A DNA stretch of 41,741 nucleotides from Azolla pinnata (taxonomy: Eukaryota; Streptophyta; Polypodiopsida; Salviniales; Salviniaceae), in NCBI GenBank assembly GCA_037176905.1, contig JBBBWG010032642.1, positions 1-41,741 of the forward strand, written 5' to 3'. Positions within the stretch are counted from its first letter, which is position 1, and each line of letters begins with the position of its first letter. Position numbers and translations under genes: made by a program. Under the pieces are notes generated by a model. That model ran no database searches, was not told where the DNA came from, and was given only the letters and a program-made list of their open reading frames with translations. Shown one piece after another: positions 11,041 through 24,874 of this stretch.

Positions 11041-12440
11041 TTTTAGCTACCTCAACTCAGTGTTCGTCATGGTTGATTGCTTCACCAAGATAACCCATTT
11101 TGCTTCTTGTGCCAAAACCATTTCCAAAGAGGAGACAGTTGATTTGTTTTTCAAACATATTGTTCGACTACATTGACTCTCGGTTGATATCACTTTTAAT
11201 TGAGGACCACAAGTTGTTTCCAATTTCTAATAGCACCTCTTGCAAACTTCGGTTATACTGCTAATTAGTCTTCAGCCTATCATCTGCAAACCAATGGGCA
11301 AACAGGGCGAGTTAACCAAATCCTAGAATAATACTTGCGGTGCTCTTTTAGCCACCAACAAGATGATTGGGTTGATATCACTTTTAATCACTTTTAGCTA
11401 CCTCAATTTTAATCAACAAGAATAATACTTGCGGTGCTCTTTTAGCTACTAACAAGATGATTGGGTTGATATCACTTTTAATCACTTTTAGCTACCTCAA
11501 TTTTAATCAACAAGAATAATACTTTCAGTGCTCTTTTAGCTACCAACAAGATGATTGGGTTGATATCACTTTTAATCACTTTTAGCTACCAACAAGATGA
11601 CTGGGTTGATATCACTTTTAATCACTTTTCGCTACCTCAACTTGGTGTTCGTCATGGTTGATTGCTTCATCAAGATAACCCATTTTGCTTCTTGTGCCAA
11701 AACCATTTCCAAAGAGGAGACAGTTGATTTGTTTTTCAAACATATTGTTCGACTACATGGACTCTCGGTCGATATCACTTTTAATCGAGGACCACAAGTT
11801 GTTTCTAATTTCTAATAGCACCTCTTGCAAACTTCGGTTGTACTGCTGATTAGTCTTCAGCCTATCATCTGCAAACCAATGGACAAACAGGGTAGGTTAA
11901 CCAAATCCTAGAATAATACTTGCGGTGCTCTTTTAGCTACCAACAAGATGACTGGGTTGACCTCCCATTTGTCGAGTTCACCCACAATAACTCTCTCCAT
12001 GCGTTTACGGGTTACTCCATTTTTCGCAAACTACGATCTCCACCCCCACTTTAACATTTCTCTTCCCTCTAATTCCATCAATCCTTACATGAAGGACTAG
12101 GCACATATCTTAGAGGATATACATAGCGACCTTTCCTTGGAGCTTACCGTATTCATAATGTCTTTCATGTCTCCTTTCTTGAACCTCATCATCTATCTGA
12201 AATCCTTGATCAACACCCTTCCCCTCCACCACCGATCTAACTCTCGACCGGAAAAGAATATGAGGTTAGCCAAAATTTTGACTCTCGTTTCTTCTGTCAC
12301 AAGCTTCAATACCTTGTCCTTTGAAAAGGATACCCTATGTCCGAAAAAACATGAGAGCCAGCACACCATCTCAAGCATGCCCCAGATATAGTTTGTGCAT
12401 TTAATGAAGATTATCTACAAAACCTAGGGCAACATTTTTT
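11041..12440 (+). pseudogene. Chromovirus (Ty3/gypsy) integrase and chromodomain, decayed
   Basis: The plus strand carries the integrase core twice: 11060-11374 and 11645-11959 both encode FVMVDCF...ITHFASCAKT followed by a GPQVVSNF motif and a TNGQTG-like segment. The second copy continues through DDWVDLPFVEFTHNNS and, after frame changes, reaches a chromodomain at about 12255-12400. There LQYLV, a stop replacing the aromatic-cage tryptophan, KGYPMSEKT, another stop, and EPAHHLKHAPDI are visible. Chromodomains of this kind steer integration towards marked chromatin. Multiple stops make it inactive. It is followed in order by a purine tract and an LTR, so it is the 3' end of one plus-strand element. 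Confidence 0.8.
11327..11608 (+). repeat. 94-bp tandem repeat, about three units, within integrase
   Basis: Units start at 11327, 11421 and 11515 with near-identical sequence (AATAATACTTGCGGTGCTC...). Each unit joins an integrase segment ending GGGTTGAT to a TCACTTTTAATCACTTTTAGC module. The array separates the two copies of the integrase core, which are offset by 585 bp. Confidence 0.9.
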
Positions 12441-12448
12441 AGGGCAGC

Positions 12449-12464
12449 CTTGAAAGAAGAATAA
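12449..12464 (+). promoter_or_regulatory. Polypurine tract of the chromovirus
   Basis: GAAAGAAGAATAA lies immediately before the TG that starts the LTR at 12465. Position and composition fit the plus-strand priming site. Confidence 0.6.
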
Positions 12465-12799
12465 TGTTATATAGATGGGTTTCGAACCCATGACCTTGTC
12501 TATAAAATCTCAAACATGGAATCGTGATGTAAATGCCAATACATATAAATTTAATCTTGTTCTGATGTTCCAGAAAGTTTTGGAACTTTCTAGAAGCTTC
12601 TGCATGCATCTCTCTCTCTTCTTGTATGCAGGATCCTCTTCTTATATGCAGGAGTTCTTGAATTGTATAAATACAGGGGTTTATTTGATCCAGATCAAGG
12701 TGAACAATGCTAGTTACGAGATCAATACTCAACTTCGTCTATCTTGTACTTCTCACTTATCTCTTTTGCCTTTGCCTAGCTCTATATCTATCCATGACA
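12465..12799 (+). mobile_element. 3' LTR of chromovirus, heat-shock-element type
   Basis: It begins TGTTATA and ends CATGACA (335 bp) and aligns along its length with the LTR at 37112-37503. It contains seven 5-bp heat-shock modules at 12568-12600 and a TATAAATA box at 12666-12673. A tRNA-like B-box (GGTTCGAAACCC on minus) lies near its left end. Boundaries come from the two-copy comparison and the adjacent purine tract. An open frame across it (12475-12966) is a by-product, not a gene. Confidence 0.7.
12568..12600 (+). promoter_or_regulatory. Heat-shock element array, LTR copy 1
   Basis: Modules every 5 bp are TTC, GAA, TTT (one mismatch), GAA, TTC, GAA, TTC. Plant heat-shock factors bind three or more alternating TTC/GAA modules. 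The array ends about 65 bp upstream of TATAAATA. Confidence 0.7.
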
Positions 12800-12849
12800 C
12801 TTATGTTGTTAATATGCAACCGGATCAAGGACAAAAGATTACAAACATG

Positions 12850-13400
12850 GAACCTTGTTTTGTTATTAAGCCACACCAAGAAGCAAAGAAGCAAAGAAGC
12901 AATTTATACCTTGTTGGACAGTTGGGAGACTCATTATTCCACCCAAATTTGATAGTACAGAAATAAGTTATTTCGCAAGTGAGTTAGGTGGTAAAACCAC
13001 AACCTGGTGGCATGGACTTCACATTGCAAAACTTCTCAAAACATGGGATCCATACCTTTTTTGACATGTTCAAAGACAATTTTTACAATCACCTTCTCAA
13101 ACAGAAGGAGCACAAAACCTTATGACGTTATCTATAATTTGTTATGCTCCATTGATAATTACACTCATCAACCTAGAACGTTGATTCAAAAATCCCATTA
13201 GAACCAAATCCAAGATCATTCTACGGGAAACGCAAGCCACTCAATGATAAGATTGGTCAAAACATTAAGCGCATTCTTCTATCATGTGCATAAGAAAGGA
13301 CATATGAAGGATGATTGTCGACGGCTTGCATTGAAAGATAAAGTTTCTGCATTCCAAGAGCAAAGAGGCAAAACTTCCGTGCCTTGAACAATACTCCTTT
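12850..13400 (+). pseudogene. Retroelement gag remnant with degenerate zinc knuckle
   Basis: Across several frames the plus strand shows YFASELG, TTWWHGLHIA (about 13003), FDMFKDNFYNHLLKQKEH, and a Lys-rich KKGHMKDDC at about 13288-13320 that matches the right half of a CCHC knuckle; the left cysteines are gone. Frame changes and stops rule out a working protein. It follows the chromovirus LTR directly, so it is either the gag of a following element that shares this LTR or an unrelated nested fragment. Confidence 0.55.
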
Positions 13401-14539
13401 GATAAAATTATCCTCTAGCCTTGTTTTCCAATAGAAACATCTAGCGCATTTCTGATCTGCATGGGCCCTTGTTTTAGGGCAATATGCTAGAGATCTCCAT
13501 AACATCAAGACTTGCCACGACCCACCTATAGGAAAAAGACTTCTAATGATGGATTTGCCCAAAAGAATCCTCCCTTGCTTGTAGGGATTGCAGTGCACTA
13601 TGGTAGTTTTTCTCCAGCTGTACGATCGGAGTTCCCCACCGACGAATAGCTCATGAAGAACTAGGCTAACATCTAAGTTGACACCCCATACTAGATGATC
13701 GATAGTACTACAGTCGTTGAGGACCCTACCAAGGATAAGCGGGTGTTTCTATGGTGAGCTCGATGCCCTCTTTTATAGTCCCAAAATTTTGTAACCTAAG
13801 CAATGACTTTGACCATATTGTATGACTCGTATTTCTTGTAATGGAATGTCAATATATGTCTGGGTTTAAACAATTGAATTCATTAGATTTAACAGCAAAG
13901 CCACAGATACACTTCCAACATCTAGAAGTTTGTGATACTAGGCATTTACGTTAATGATCTTCCTAACTCTTCTAATTCCACTACTTCATAAATCTAATAT
14001 TTGTTCAGTCCATGTAACATTCGCTTCTTTGCCATGTGATCCCACTTTGCGTAACAACACAACGGTGTATAGAGCTTCAAGATCCAATGTTCCAGCTCCA
14101 TTCACTTGTATTCATTATGTGTACAATCCCATTTCCCAAGTTCAATGGCACACAAATTGTTCACCAAAACAATGCCAAGACATTTCTCTGTACAAGGTAG
14201 GAGAGTTAGAAGGGAAGCACCGACATCGGTAGAGAATAATAAAAACTAAAGCACTGCAAAAAGCACCGTGAAGGTCCATCAAAACATGGGATATGACATT
14301 GTAACCAAATTTAGAACACCTACTGGATCAGAAATTTCGTGATGATCAACAATAAGCAGAGCATGAATGGCAGCTTTGATGTACGGATGTCGCATCAGAA
14401 CTTTCACAAGCTTCACAACAGAGGTCTTCGTCATTGGGTTCGATCAGCTTTCGATGGCTAAGAATATATAGCTATGAGCAGAGGTGATCCGATGATGAGG
14501 AGGAGGAGGAGGATCAATGGCATGCAGGCAGTTTGCTCT
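13401..14539. other. Spacer between retroelement relics and aspartate oxidase
   Basis: No supported gene. The plus open stretch at 13954-14232 has no recognisable domain. The right end should include the 3' untranslated region of the aspartate oxidase gene, but I cannot place its poly(A) site. Confidence 0.5.
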
Positions 14540-17500
14540 TCAGCAACACGCAGTATTCAATGGTGTATCAGGAAACAAGATGGTGGGCATCCTCTTGCTC
14601 TCCACCAGCTCAGGAAAATCTATGCTGTAATGGGATCCCCGACTCTCTTGCCTGGCAAGTGCGCTGTTGACGACAAGATTCGCGACAAGAATAAGGTTCC
14701 TCAGTTCACACACCTTCACATGGACCATGTTGGGTTGCCATCCTTTCCGGAAGAGCTCATCCTCCCAATCCAGTTCCAATCTACAGATCTTCTTTTGCGC
14801 TACCTTAAGATGCTCTGTCGAACGCACTAATCCGACAAACTCCCACATTATTGCCTGTAGCTGCCTTCTTTTCGCACCGGTTATCTGTAAGATTTCCTGC
14901 ATGTTACTGTCTGTGCTCGAACAGCATCGGCCAACCGGGCGGGGCCAAGCCTTGATTTCATCAACTTCTTGGCGGGTTTTCGAGACGTTAAGGACGTAGT
15001 CGATTGCAGGCTTTACGGCTCTTTGGGAGAACACCAGCGCCTCCAGCATCGAGTTACTCCCGAGTCTATTCGCACCATGCAAACCTGTGCACGCAACCTC
15101 GCCAGCTGCATACAAGCCCGAAACCGAAGTTTCCCCATGAAGACCTGTTTGGACACCTCCACATATATAATGCGCCGCTGGCACAACGGGTATCGGCTGC
15201 TTTGTAATATCGAGACCATATTTCAAGCACTCGGCTGCGATGTTCGGAAAATGAGACAAAATTTCTCCGGCAGGTTTGTGGCTTATATCCAGTAACACAT
15301 ATGTTTCCTTCCGTTTCTTGAGCTCGCTGTCGATGCTACGAGCTACCACATCTCTGGGCGCAAGTTCTGCACGATGGTCATACGATGGCATGAATCTTTC
15401 CATAGCTTGGTTATAGAGAATACCACCAGCACCTCTAACTGCCTCGGTAATCAGAAATGCATTCTCCCTATGTGCAGGTTTCTGAGGTAGCCCTTCATCT
15501 GCTAATGCAGTTGGATGGAACTGAACAAATCTGCCAAATGGACCATTCAGCTTCTCAGAAGGTCATCCAAAAGTTCCGACTAGAATCAACCTCAATCTTA
15601 TCATTACTTACTCCATGTTTGAAATAACTGTATGAGCTCTGTGTGCCATGGCAACTCCATCGCCTGTTGCTACCTGCACATTTGCAATAGATTAGGTTTT
15701 AGGTGTGAAAAGTGATGGTGATGATGCATCTACAGAATCAAATCGTCCTTATTTTACCATAGGATTTGTTGTAATGGGGTAAATATGTCCAGCCCCTCCT
15801 GCCGCCAGCATTGTGACTCCGGCAATGAGCCGTTTCACCTGCATCAAGATGCTGCTGATTACATTTAATCGTACACACACATGAACATGTGCCACTTGGC
15901 TATCATCATTAGGACCAAAAGGCCTTGTCTTCTCCCATTACAATTCACTATTCATATTGATTTAGAGACCATCCAGATATCCAATCAAAGCCCACTCACT
16001 CTATTTCTCTTGATGGCCATACAGACATACACCATGTGAAGCTAGCTACTTTGGCCGTTGTCGTGGTAAAATGCAAGGCAACTGTACAATATGCTCCTCT
16101 CTGCCTATGACTTTTACAGTCCCATGATAACACATGTTTGATGTAAATGTGTTGAAATATACACATTTCCATTGTTTTTCAATCTTATTCAAATCGAAAC
16201 CCATCTTGTAGCACACTTTGGGAATTTCGAAGCAAATACCAATGAAAATGCTATTCTCACACCTATATCCAATATTTGAGGAAAAATGAGTGTGCTGCCT
16301 AACCCTAGCAAAAACATCACCCCATTCTCTTCATGAAGAGAACAACGGTTTACAGATTAACATAAGAGGAATTCACAAACTATTGTCCACCTCGGCCAAA
16401 GTTTCTTCAAAAAGATTCAACTGAACCTTCACAATAAACATCCGACTTTCTAGATGATCCACTCGGGATATTCTCGTCAGATACATGGATGGACAGCCTC
16501 GAATACTCAATGAGGATATTTCCTCTCCAGATCACACCTAAATGGAGTGCGACCCAAGACCACAAGTAGGAGAATGCAAGGTAGCTAGATCAATAACACC
16601 GAGCACACAGATTCCACAACCTCATTATCAATGAATTTTTAGTACACAACAGCTCAGCTTCTTCAGTTGAGCATGACATATAAGCTGAAAGAAATTTTCA
16701 GTGTCGCACCATCACGAATCATATACAGTATTCCTGGTTTGAAGGATAGCATTCATCACGATTCAGTCATTTTGAAATTTACTTGCCTTGCTTAATGCGC
16801 TCAATCACTTCCTAGTTCACATTGCACATCATTCTCATCTCTCAGTTCCACCGTTTTTCTTTTCTGGGAATATATCCCTCACGGAATACAATCAAGAGAA
16901 ATCAGTTGGTACCTTGCAGGTCTGTGTGTCCAGAGTATCCACACCGCAGCAAGTCACCAATTCTCCCTCCTGTAGTGTTCTCAAAAGGAGAAATCTTAGC
17001 ATTTTTCATGATAGATATATACAGAAATACACATAAGAGCATACATGCGTATGCATCGACACACATACATACATATACATGTACAGAAATACAGATATGG
17101 GCATACATACATATGCCTAGACACATACATACGCAATACATACAGACAAATACATACATAGATGAAAGGATCAATGGAAGTAAGGCCAATGATAGCTTCA
17201 GTAAACAAATACCTTCTTGGTTAGGAGATCTATGGCGAAATGGTGCGGAAACATGGTGATGTCGGCACACTTGCTGACCGAAGCAAGCAAGGCCCTCTCG
17301 ATTTCTCGGCCAGTCATATCGGCTGCATGGACAATCCGATGGTGCGAATGGCCTCCCTCGCGTGCAAGGTGTAAGTGCCCATCTTCGCTGTGATCGAACG
17401 AAGCTCCCATGGCAATGAGCTCCCTCACCCTATCTGGGCCCTCCCTGCACACAACCTACCAGTAGCAAGCAGACAGCAGACAAGACACATAAAGGGATCA

Positions 17501-18278
17501 TTGCTAGTCCTACAGTCCTACAGAACTACAGGCAAAGCGTTGAGAAACGCTTGACAAGGGGAAGCAGAGAGAGCGGCTGCTGACCTCTACAGTCTCTTCA
17601 TCGCAGAGGTAGGCCCCTGCGACTATGGTGTCTCGGATGTGATTCTCTACCGAATCCAGAGGGTCCAGGACTGCGCTGATGCCTCCCTGTGCATAGTTGG
17701 TGTTGGTCTCGTGCGGCTCTGCCTTGCTCACTATGGCCACGCTTCCGCACTTGGACACGTCCAATGCATATCTCAACCCGGCTATGCCGCTCCCTATCAC
17801 CACAAAGTCGAAGTACCTACTGCTCGCTTCGTTCTCTCCTCCTCCTCCTCCTCCTCCTCCTCTTTCTTCTGATCTGGATTGGTTGGAGGCAGACTCGGGC
17901 AAGTGGGAACGTGGTCTGATTGTAGGCAAGGCTCGAGTCGATGCCAGGACGCAAGAGTCTTGCTTTCTGCAAGGCAAAAGTGGTGAGCTTTGGCAACAAG
18001 GGCGGGGTAGAGATGGAAGCGAGCAAAAAGAAGACTCACCGATGCAGAAGGTGGGAGAAGCAGGGAGGCTTGCTGATGGAGGGAGATGCGCAGCGCCGGT
18101 AGTGGAAGGGGAGAGACGCGCGGTGCGAACATGGATGGGGATGGGGATGGGGATGAAGAAGACGAGGATGGGGAAGATGCAGGGAGGGGTAGCAGGAGGA
18201 GGAGGAGGAGTCCACAGCAGCAGCAGCAGCAGCAGCAGGAGGAGGAGGAGGAGGAGGAGGGGGAGCTAGAGCTGCCAT
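14540..18278 (-). CDS. AO: L-aspartate oxidase, plastid, seven exons
   Basis: It oxidises L-aspartate to iminoaspartate with FAD, the first step of plastid de novo NAD synthesis; quinolinate synthase uses the product. Exons are 18278-18040, 17966-17585, 17455-17213, 16969-16913, 15838-15758, 15673-15612 and 15530-14540. They total 2055 bases (684 codons plus stop), and every junction has GT/AG with compatible phase. Residues 1 to about 125 are a transit-peptide region rich in Pro, Ala, Ser, His and Gly. FDFVVIGSGIAG (GSGIAG at 138-143) binds the FAD ADP moiety. ETNTNYAQGG (about 166-175), HSHHRIVHAADMTG, GGAGHIYP, QFHPTAL, RGAGG, ELAPRDVVAR and GLHGANRLGSNSMLEAL follow in family order. The last exon holds the C-terminal helical domain. 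No broken frames. The start is the first ATG of exon 1; no alternative is needed. Confidence 0.95.
17030..17165. repeat. ACAT/ATAC microsatellite in aspartate oxidase intron 3
   Basis: Irregular ACATAC/ACATAT repeats lie in the 243-bp intron between exons 3 and 4. They create spurious Cys/Tyr/Val-rich open frames on minus that are not genes. Confidence 0.85.
17838..17869. repeat. TCC microsatellite encoding a glycine tract in aspartate oxidase
   Basis: (TCC)n on plus reads as GGN glycine codons on minus, producing about eight glycines between the transit region and the FAD domain. Confidence 0.85.
18135..18262. repeat. Cluster of GGGGAT, AGC and AGG microsatellites in exon 1
   Basis: Three short arrays inside aspartate oxidase exon 1 encode the His-Pro repeat, the alanine run and the proline run of the transit peptide. 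Confidence 0.85.
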
Positions 18279-18369
18279 GGAAGCAGAGGAAGAGAGAGCC
18301 TGGCGGTATGCGTGGTAGCAGAGTCACATGCGGTGGCTCTGGGAGACAGTGTTGAAGACGCTTGCAGAG

Positions 18370-18400
18370 GCGATGGCGATGGCGATGGCGATGGCGATCG
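18370..18400. repeat. GGCGAT hexamer array in aspartate oxidase 5' flank
   Basis: About five GGCGAT units lie 90-120 bp upstream of the start codon on minus, in the 5' untranslated or promoter region. Confidence 0.85.
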
Positions 18401-18481
18401 GGTGGCTGATTTACGCAGGCAGGGAATGTGTTTGTTTTTCGGTTTCGTGGGGAAGATGAAAGGGGAAGAAGGGCGGAGGTC

Positions 18482-18512
18482 GCGGGTTCGAGTCCGCACT
18501 TCCACCATTTCA
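18482..18512. other. tRNA-like B-box sequence upstream of aspartate oxidase
   Basis: GGGTTCGAGTCC followed by CACTTCCACCA resembles a T-arm and acceptor end. The arms do not pair as a normal 5-bp T-stem and no A-box or tRNA fold is visible upstream, so this is at best a tRNA/SINE remnant. Confidence 0.35.
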
Positions 18513-18568
18513 TCATCCCCACATACAAAATTTATAATGTTAACATCTTCTCTCAAATTTTATAATGT

Positions 18569-18597
18569 TACTTCTTCTTCTTCTTCTTCTTCTTCTG
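18569..18597. repeat. CTT trinucleotide microsatellite
   Basis: About nine CTT units in the intergenic region upstream of aspartate oxidase. Confidence 0.9.
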
Positions 18598-19069
18598 CAT
18601 TGCTTTCATTGGATTTCATTCTTCAACACCTTTCTGGTGCTCCATAAGACACTACCCTTTTTTCCGTTTCCGAGTGCTCGCATGAATTTTATGATCGCAT
18701 CATCTGCTCTGCCTCTCTCCTTCTCTCTGTCGCCGTGGATTCCCTCGTCACCACAAGCGCCTCCTCCGTCGTTCGCGCGCATATGCATTCGTGCATGCAT
18801 ATGCATGCGTCCCTGCCCTGCTTACGACTCGCCCCCTTCGAAGCCACAGAGATTTCTGCTAGCCAACAAAACAGCCCCCTCCTGTGCTCAGTCACTAGCG
18901 AACGGCGTGTGTCACAGTCCCGTCGCCGATCCGAATCCACTCCCTTTTTCGCATTCCTCGCCCCGATCGATCCGAATCCAATCGCTTTTAGCATTCCGTG
19001 GACCCAATCTTGTGAGAAGATGCCTTTGCACTGTACTTCTTCTCTTTTCATACTTAGGCACTACCTATC

Positions 19070-19387
19070 CTATCCCAGACCACCAAAAGCTCTTCGAACC
19101 TCACCCCCATTTGTACCGTTCAAACGTCTTGAATTGCTACAACATCTACTTCTAAAGGTAAAACTGAGCATAGGAGCCGAAGCGCGGAGTACGCCATCAA
19201 TTAACCCACCTATACCATGAAGAGCCTTGGTTTGTGAACCGCTACTGCCTGCCACTGGTCCATCAACAATGTCTCGAGCTAAATACGTTTTGCCAAGAAC
19301 CGTGTCCCATTCAGATTTGCTCTTTAGAACAACAAAGCCATCACGATTCTTTGATTGACAACCTTTCTTGTCTTCCAATGTCAACAA
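19070..19387 (-). CDS. Unassigned 105-codon open frame, possible exon
   Basis: I do not recognise this protein. The frame opens with MLTLEDKKGCQSKN, continues with KSKSEWDTVLGKTYLARD and a Gly/Ser-rich stretch, and ends in a basic Cys/Arg/Ser region before a stop. Composition is balanced and the stretch looks more coding-like than its surroundings. It could be an exon of a gene lying upstream of aspartate oxidase on the same strand, a pseudogene piece, or chance. No splice partner could be assigned. Confidence 0.25.
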   Translation of the reverse strand: MLTLEDKKGCQSKNRDGFVVLKSKSEWDTVLGKTYLARDIVDGPVAGSSGSQTKALHGIGGLIDGVLRASAPMLSFTFRSRCCSNSRRLNGTNGGEVRRAFGGLG

Positions 19388-19440
19388 CCAATTCTAGGCA
19401 GCCTATCACCGGAGCCGGTACATCTTTTTCCGTGGATTAA

Positions 19441-21165
19441 CCTGCTTTCATTTGAGTAATCTGGATGGAACTTACACTTTCTAAGTTCCCTCCAATCTCA
19501 GAATCATGACAATCAAATCTCCATTCGCAAATGTACAGCATCAAACATTTGGTGGTTGCAGAACTATTCGCCTTCGTTGGTATGGTGAGTCTTGCATCAC
19601 GGGCATGATTTATCCTGAGACACGTTCTCCTTAGTTTTCCTTAAGCGTATGATGAGTAAGCGAAAGCTAATTCCTACAGGCTTCGAATGTATGAAGTCAA
19701 TATATCAAATTTACAGCTATCAAGTTTGTTATCACTTGACCGTTTCAAACTAAGTGATCGATCACTAGGGCCTACCTACAGTTTCTATGTATAGCAAGGA
19801 GACTCGTGACGAGTTGGCTTGACCTATGTTGGAACTCTTGGTTAGTTATGGATATCTTTTATCCCTGATCAAAAACATTAGTAAGAATGGCTATTGATGC
19901 AAATAGCATAAAGGAAAAGAGGCTTCTTAAGTTAAATACCTGTAAAAGTTTGTTTATTTATCAAAATATCCATCTGTGTCTCAAATTTGCCACCTACCAT
20001 TGCCTCACAAAAAAGCACTTACAAAGTAATATTACATACATTGAAAAATACAAGCCTTATTTATCAAAATATCCTTAAAACTTAAAATTTTTTGAGATAC
20101 TTGTCAGTCCCAAGTTCTTAAGAGATGTTAAAGCCTAGGGAACTGCTCAGAAAGATGTCGTTGATGTGTAATTCAATGAGGCAAGGCCTCAACTCAAAAG
20201 CATGGTAACAATTTGCTCTTCAATTTTTGTGTTCATTCACTCCACGAGCCACAACACCATAATGTTCCAATGCATTATATTATCAAATCGTGGGCATCTC
20301 AGCCTGCAATGTGACAAATTACCAACGATTATGAACCATTATTGAGCAATAGCAAAGATTCAGTCCTTCAATCTTGCCAAATAGGGTTCATAGTTTTCAT
20401 GCAGCATCATCAGTGAATGTGAATAAGTAGCATAAAGGGTTAGTATGTTTTCATGCAACATCATCAATGAATGTGAATAAGTCGCGTAAAGGGTTAGTAT
20501 TAGTATATAATTGTACGAATTGGGCTTATGTTGTTGAATATAGTTTACCTCGTGCTTCTCTATCTAGTTTTAATGTTAGTCACCTAATCTCATATTGTAG
20601 GATATTCTAGCCGTTCCTCGCAAGATCCAAGGCACAATCCAAATCAACACTCTTTGTTATCAGACATTAAACAAGTATAAGGGTCAAGTGGTCTATAGCA
20701 CCTTCCATTAATTTATCTTATCTTTCCGCTTGCTCATTAGTTAAGAGTTCCACATCTAGTGTTTCAATACAATATTTGTTGACTTATTAGCCCACATACC
20801 TAAAAGGCTACAATATTTTTTCTACACCATTGACCCATAGAACGAACCATGCTTTTGCAAGCTGCAAATGCAATCGAGAATAATTGGAGCATTCGAGATT
20901 GATAAATCACCAAACGTATGTTTGAGACAAGAAGAATGGTAAATTTAATAAAATATTTAAAATTTAAGAAATATAAATAAATTTTTCTAAAGAAAAAGAA
21001 AAAGATTATGATCATTTTGTTCAAAAAAAGAAAAAGAAAACACATAACATTCACAAACGTTTGCAAACTTACATTTGTGTTCGCAAAACCAAAAGCTTGC
21101 GAACGTTATGTTCTATGAATAATTGTTCTTTCACATGGAAGAAAGGAATCAATCTGTATTTTATT
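19441..21165. other. Intergenic AT-rich DNA
   Basis: No supported gene. It contains an imperfect tandem duplication of about 56 bp at 20391-20500 (the TTTTCATGCA(G/A)CATCATCA unit twice) and A/T-rich stretches near 20930-21050. Confidence 0.55.
20391..20500. repeat. Imperfect 56-bp tandem duplication
   Basis: Two adjacent copies share TTTTCATGCA(G/A)CATCATCA(G/A)TGAATGTGAATAAGT and AAAGGGTTAGTA. Confidence 0.8.
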
Positions 21166-21169
21166 TACT

Positions 21170-21275
21170 ATACGTGCCAGATCCAAGTTATAGACCAACC
21201 TTTGCTTGACAAACCGACCAAGATTACTTAATCTCCAAAAGCTTTTGGAAACCAAACCACAAATTGTTCATTCAG
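21170..21275 (-). pseudogene. Partial duplicate of guanosine deaminase intron 3/exon 4 boundary
   Basis: This minus-strand sequence repeats the block at about 21810-21895. The shared core CCAAAAGCTTTTGGAAACCAAA, a polypyrimidine/acceptor-like region and a degraded AGGTTGGTCTAT matching the first exon-4 codons are present. It lies about 400 bp downstream of the real gene end. Confidence 0.55.
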
Positions 21276-21642
21276 CATTTGTTTGAAACACAAGTTATAG
21301 AAGCCACAAATCAATCGAAGGGTCCCCAAATGCTCATAAATGCTTTCTTTATTGCTGAGTTGCACTTTTAAGCCACAGTTGATTACACAATGGCAGTTGC
21401 TTAATCTTTGTTCTATTACAAGTTCTTCTCCCCGTTCACTTTGGGAATAGGAAAAAAAGAGCTAGAAAGTGAAACAATAAAATAAATGTGGTTTTCCTTT
21501 TTCTGAATCCCGGACATGGGGAAACAATGGATGGGACAAAAAACACAAGGCAAGGATGTGGCTCGAACCCAAGACATTGAGAGAAAAGCAGAGGTTGATT
21601 CGAGACCCCACCCCAAAATCAAATCAGAAACAATTGTGGAAT

Positions 21643-24798
<3,156 letters not shown>

Positions 24799-24874
24799 AA
24801 TAAATGGAACCAATCATAAAAAATTACATACTATTCTACAAAAGATAATCCACACGCTTACCTGACTCATCCAT

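Noticed and set aside
12475-12966. 163-codon plus open frame
   Set aside because: It lies across the LTR and the sequence after it; the aligned second LTR copy does not keep the frame.
14969-15295. Plus-strand open frames opposite aspartate oxidase exon 7
   Set aside because: They are antisense shadows of a well-conserved coding exon, with no domain of their own.
16902-17270. Cys/Tyr/Val-rich minus frames near the ACAT repeat
   Set aside because: Created by the microsatellite in intron 3 and by exon read-through.
18482-18512. Possible tRNA gene 3' half
   Set aside because: The T-arm does not pair over five base pairs, and no D-arm, anticodon arm or A-box is visible upstream.
17797-18528. 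Long minus-strand open frame of 243 codons overlapping the start of aspartate oxidase
   Set aside because: It is a low-complexity Ser/Pro/Glu product of the microsatellites read in the wrong frame. The enzyme exons use a different frame with proper splice sites.
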